Origin: WLMZ01 sp031367435
GTDB lineage: Bacteria > Actinomycetota > Acidimicrobiia > Acidimicrobiales > Ilumatobacteraceae
Direction of reading: 5' to 3'
DNA: 64,000 bases
NCBI GenBank assembly: GCA_031367435.1
Contig: JANLPV010000025.1
Coordinates: 1 to 64,000 of the forward strand
In this document: in pieces, positions 61,050 to 64,000 of the stretch
Layout: the number at the start of each line of letters is the position of its first letter
Numbering within the stretch: the stretch's first letter is position 1
Translations under genes and position numbers: made by a program
The notes under the pieces: model-generated
What the model was told of the DNA's origin: nothing
What the model saw: only the letters and a program-made list of their open reading frames with translations
Database searches by the model: none

Positions 61050-62482
61050 CGCCAACTCCTCAACCGCTGCGCCGCGGGGTCGTCAACAACCCGAACCTCA
61101 TGCCCGAGCTCAATCACCGTCTCGCCGCCATCCCATTGCGGCCAGTCGCCGAGAGGTTCGCACGACGGCCGCCCCGTCGTCGCAAACGCGGCCCACGCGC
61201 GACGGAGGCGCAACGAGAGTCGATCGGCTGCAGGATTGTCGACAGCGGCTGCGAACGCGCGCCACTCGGCGACGTCGAGCGTGCCGAAGTGAAATGGCAG
61301 ATCGACCGCGTGGCATGCCCGATGTTCGGCCGACTCCCATGTGAACGTGGCGCGCCACACTGCGATATCGCGATGACGGTGATGTTCGGCGATCAGCAGC
61401 GCAGGGAGCTGCAGGTCGATGTCGGCAATCGCCAATACGAGGTCGTCGCCGCACGCCGTGAGTCCGCGGTTGACGCCTTCGGCATCGAGGCCAAGCGCGC
61501 GGCCCTTGCCAGTGAGCATGCCCAGCGCATAGTCGCGGGGTAACTGCGGGACTGCCGAACGGAACAACTCCATCTCGTTCGCGGTAGTGCACACCACCAT
61601 TGGCACTGGTGCAAGCGCACCTTGGGCGATTGCCTCTAGCGGCGTCAGCGCAACGACATCACCATCGACCCACGGATGAAAGGGCATCATGCCCACCGAC
61701 ATCGCGAGATCGGCCACCGCCTTGTCCTGCACATCGAGCAACTCGTCGACCGTCGTGCTGGCGAGGTCGTCCAGGCAGCGGACGCCGGCAAGTTCGAGTA
61801 CGCGCTCGCCCACCTGCGCGGCGGTAATCGCTGTGAGTGTCGTGGTCGGTGAACCGCTGAGCAGGATGGCCCGCAAGCAGTTGAAGTCAGGATCGGTCAA
61901 CAGGTGCATGATCGCGCCAGCTCCGGCTGACTCGCCCATCACCGTCACCTGTTCGGGATCGCCACCGAACTGCGCGATGTTGGCGCGTACCCACGCCATA
62001 CCGGCCAGCAGATCGCGCAAACCGAGATTGGTCGGAACGCCCGGAGCAGAGAGGAACCCGAGTAGACCGATCCGATAGTTCAGACCAACGACCACGATGT
62101 CACCGTCGGCACACAGGTGACGGCCGTCGTACGTTGGCAGGCCAGCACCACCAACGCGGAAGCTGCCACCGGGAATCCAAATCAGCACCGGCCGACGACC
62201 CGCGGTATCTGGCGTGAACACCTCGGCCGTCAAACAGTCCTCGCTCGTTGCGTGCGGCGTCATGCCCGGCACGAGATCGAGTCCCTCACTGCGTTGCGGC
62301 GGTGCGGCACCCGAACGCGTTGCGTCGCGCGCCGTCGCCCACGGTGTTGGCGCCAACGGCAGACCAAAACGCGACGCCGTCGCGTACGGCACGCCACCGA
62401 AGTGATAGATCTCACGTTCCTGCGCGCCACCCACAACCACTGTTCCGACAACGTCGCCTGCAGCGGTGGCGACCGTCGACAT
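61046..62482 (-). CDS. type-B carboxylesterase
   Basis: ATG 62482 shares bases with the amidohydrolase stop (TGATG); 478 residues. SEDCLTAEVFTP and IWIPGGSFRVGG are type-B signatures; the nucleophile is Ser185 in VMGESAGAGA. The acid is likely Glu in TTANEMELF and the base His in CHAVDLPFHFG. LNYRIGLLGFLS is typical. It hydrolyses carboxylic esters, probably in the cytoplasm since no signal peptide is seen. It belongs to the four-gene overlapping run aldolase, amidohydrolase, esterase, SDR. Confidence 0.92.
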   Translation of the reverse strand: MSTVATAAGDVVGTVVVGGAQEREIYHFGGVPYATASRFGLPLAPTPWATARDATRSGAAPPQRSEGLDLVPGMTPHATSEDCLTAEVFTPDTAGRRPVLIWIPGGSFRVGGAGLPTYDGRHLCADGDIVVVGLNYRIGLLGFLSAPGVPTNLGLRDLLAGMAWVRANIAQFGGDPEQVTVMGESAGAGAIMHLLTDPDFNCLRAILLSGSPTTTLTAITAAQVGERVLELAGVRCLDDLASTTVDELLDVQDKAVADLAMSVGMMPFHPWVDGDVVALTPLEAIAQGALAPVPMVVCTTANEMELFRSAVPQLPRDYALGMLTGKGRALGLDAEGVNRGLTACGDDLVLAIADIDLQLPALLIAEHHRHRDIAVWRATFTWESAEHRACHAVDLPFHFGTLDVAEWRAFAAAVDNPAADRLSLRLRRAWAAFATTGRPSCEPLGDWPQWDGGETVIELGHEVRVVDDPAAQRLRSWR

Positions 62483-63738
62483 CAGAACGCGTCCGGATCG
62501 CGTTGTATTGCTTCGGGCACCGGATGATCGAACAACGCCGACGCGTTGGCCCACGTGATCTTGGTGACGGCATCGTCAGCCAGACCAGCGAGCTCTCGAC
62601 GCAACGTGTCTTGCGTGCCAGGCCATGTTGAATCGCAATGCGGATAGTCGGATTCCACGAGGATGTTGTCGATGCCGATCACATCGTGTTGCCTGAACGA
62701 TGACGGATCGTCGATCGCGCAGAACCAGAAGTTTCGACGAAGCGTGTCGGCTGGGCTCAGCTCGATGTCGTTCCATGTGCCGTACATCGAGTCGTACCTA
62801 CGCACGTGATCAAGACGATCGAGCAGACCCGCCACCCAACCAATGCCGCCTTCTGACATGCAGATCTTCAGATCCGGAAAACGAACCGGCAGCTTCGAGT
62901 ACAACCAATCGACCGCAGCGAACATCGCGTAACCGAAGAACAACACACCAATCGTGTCGCTCGGCGCATCGGGCGACGTGACCGGCGACGTCCCCGACGA
63001 ACCAACGTGCAGGCACACCACCGTGCCGGTCTCCGCGCACGCCCGCATGAGCGGATCCCAGTAGCCCGTGTGCAACGACGGCAACCCCAACAGATGCGGG
63101 GCCTCCGAGAACGTCATGGCGCGAAAACCGCGCGTGGCATTGCGCCGAACTTCGGCCGCGGCGATCTCGGGGTCGAGCAGGTATGGCAGTTGCATCGGGA
63201 TCATCCGCCCCGGCGTGTGCGCCGCCCACTCTTCGATCATCCAGTTGTTCCATGCCCGAACGCATGCCAGCGCCATCTCCGGGTCGGCCGCGAGTTGCTG
63301 CAAGCGTTGCCCCGCGAAACCGGGCAGGAACGACGGGAAGCACAACGAGGCATACACGCCGTTGAGATCCATGTCCGCGATGCGCGCGCCGATATCCCAC
63401 GCGCCGCGGCGCATTTGATCGAAGCGCGTTGGTTCGAAGCTGTACTCACTCACCGGTCGGCCAACGACCGCGTTGAAACCCACGTTGGGTAGCTCGTGGC
63501 CCTCGAACAACCATGCCTCGCTGCCATCGTCGCGGGTGACAATGCGCGGGCCGCGCTCGACAAGGTGCGTGGGCAAACGACCCTCGAACGCGTGAGGGGG
63601 TTCGACGATGTGATCGTCGACCGAGATCACGGTGAAGAACCGTTTCGCACGCTCAGGCTCGGGGAGGAAGGTGACCCGGCCCGGTTCGGCGAGCGTGAAG
63701 TCGCGTCGCGATTGCAGATCTTCGAGTGACATTCCCAT
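62482..63738 (-). CDS. amidohydrolase family protein (amidohydro-related, PF04909 type)
   Basis: ATG 63738 overlaps the aldolase-like stop (TGATG); 418 residues. The metal-binding start is SVDDHIVEPP (Asp42 and His43 give DxH-type ligands). RIADMDLNGVYASLCFPSF, VCLHVGSSGTSP (His ligand) and NILVESDYPHCDSTWP (catalytic Asp) follow in the expected order of this TIM-barrel group, which includes decarboxylases such as ACMSD and hydrolases. Many actinobacterial relatives are annotated only as amidohydrolases. Gene overlap ties it to the neighbouring aldolase-like protein and esterase. Confidence 0.9.
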   Translation of the reverse strand: MGMSLEDLQSRRDFTLAEPGRVTFLPEPERAKRFFTVISVDDHIVEPPHAFEGRLPTHLVERGPRIVTRDDGSEAWLFEGHELPNVGFNAVVGRPVSEYSFEPTRFDQMRRGAWDIGARIADMDLNGVYASLCFPSFLPGFAGQRLQQLAADPEMALACVRAWNNWMIEEWAAHTPGRMIPMQLPYLLDPEIAAAEVRRNATRGFRAMTFSEAPHLLGLPSLHTGYWDPLMRACAETGTVVCLHVGSSGTSPVTSPDAPSDTIGVLFFGYAMFAAVDWLYSKLPVRFPDLKICMSEGGIGWVAGLLDRLDHVRRYDSMYGTWNDIELSPADTLRRNFWFCAIDDPSSFRQHDVIGIDNILVESDYPHCDSTWPGTQDTLRRELAGLADDAVTKITWANASALFDHPVPEAIQRDPDAF

Positions 63739-64000
63739 CAGTTCAATACCTCCGGTTCGACGGCAAGCAGTTGACGTACCGCACCATTCCAATAGACAGG
63801 TGCGGCGCGTTCATTGAGTGACGCCTTCAGCTGACGCTGCGCGTTCGCAGCAATCGGGATAGCCGTGGCACCCATTGCGCGAACCTGCCAGTGCAGCATG
63901 CACGCGCGTTCGAACAGCACCGACTTGTACACCGCCTGCTCGATCGTGGGTGCCGTCACGATGACGCCGTGACTCACAAGCAGAGCAACCGACGCCCCGC
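63738..64000 (-). CDS. class II aldolase/adducin family protein, N-terminus beyond window
   Basis: The frame enters from the right edge with no start inside the window and ends at a TGA at 63738; 87 codons are visible. ASVALLVSHGVIVTAPTIEQAVYKSVLFERACMLH is split by the usual His-Gly (HGV), a zinc-ligand region of class II aldolases (LLxxHG, then TIEEAF). The C-terminal 45 residues are variable. Family members cleave or form C-C bonds of sugar phosphates or related hydroxy-acids. The stop is shared with the amidohydrolase start. Confidence 0.8.
   Translation of the reverse strand, partial: GASVALLVSHGVIVTAPTIEQAVYKSVLFERACMLHWQVRAMGATAIPIAANAQRQLKASLNERAAPVYWNGAVRQLLAVEPEVLN

Noticed and set aside
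1..64000. rRNA, tRNA, CRISPR arrays, transposases, phage genes or a replication origin
   Set aside because: None could be recognised. Gaps are short and contain no cloverleaf-like or rRNA-like sequence visible by eye; a tRNA scan would settle this.

Overview
This is high-GC, gene-dense DNA from what looks like an actinobacterium, probably of the Acidimicrobiia/Ilumatobacter type. That placement is inference from gene style: many class III cyclases, threonine-rich lipoproteins, F420/FAD oxidoreductases, CoA-transferases, PhyH dioxygenases, and iniBAC-like dynamin genes. No rRNA, tRNA, CRISPR array, transposase or phage gene was recognised. Most genes sit in long same-strand runs with ATGA, GTGA or TGATG overlaps.

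Layout. (1) 1-18.2 kb, minus strand, is a signalling block. It holds an AAA/TPR cyclase-type regulator broken by one in-frame TAA, a beta-lactamase-fold hydrolase, a 2715-residue hybrid histidine kinase with twelve GAF domains, and a response regulator fused to a cyclase domain. A methyltransferase, a membrane-anchored YVTN propeller, a luciferase-like oxidoreductase and a DUF3048 lipoprotein follow. (2) 18.4-28.4 kb is mixed: cold-shock protein, an HNH-like protein, an overlapping PhnY/PhnZ-like oxygenase pair, a GT-C-like membrane protein converging on a cellulose-synthase-like GT2, and an FNT channel. It ends with an esterase/DUF3237/ferredoxin set and a ferritin-like gene. The ferredoxin reading frame is interrupted by an in-frame TGA.

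(3) 28.4-51.2 kb is the most unusual part. The plus-strand arm (28.4-37.3 kb) encodes a lipoprotein, a tandem-cyclase/NTPase/TPR protein with the architecture of soluble adenylyl cyclase, a membrane protein with a decayed Hsp70-type N-terminus, and a membrane-anchored Hsp70 ATPase domain fused to an NHL-like propeller. The minus-strand arm encodes a LuxR-type STAND regulator, a small protein with a pentapeptide-repeat tail, a second membrane-anchored Hsp70-like protein with a very long disordered tail, a Gly/Asp-rich 33-residue-repeat protein, two dynamin-family GTPases and a protein with thrombospondin-type-3 Ca-binding repeats. Gene order (repeat protein, GTPase with membrane paddle, second GTPase) matches mycobacterial iniB-iniA-iniC, a cell-envelope stress operon. 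The Hsp70 gene and the iniBAC-like operon each carry a related 20-bp imperfect palindrome upstream, so they may be co-regulated.

(4) 51.2-64 kb, minus strand, is catabolic: atypical aldo/keto reductase, phytoene-desaturase-like flavoprotein, beta-lactamase-fold esterase, PhyH dioxygenase, class III CoA-transferase, a Baeyer-Villiger monooxygenase fused to an esterase, SDR, type-B carboxylesterase, amidohydrolase and a class II aldolase cut by the window edge. Together they suggest oxidation and hydrolysis of hydrophobic ketones, esters or steroid-like substrates.
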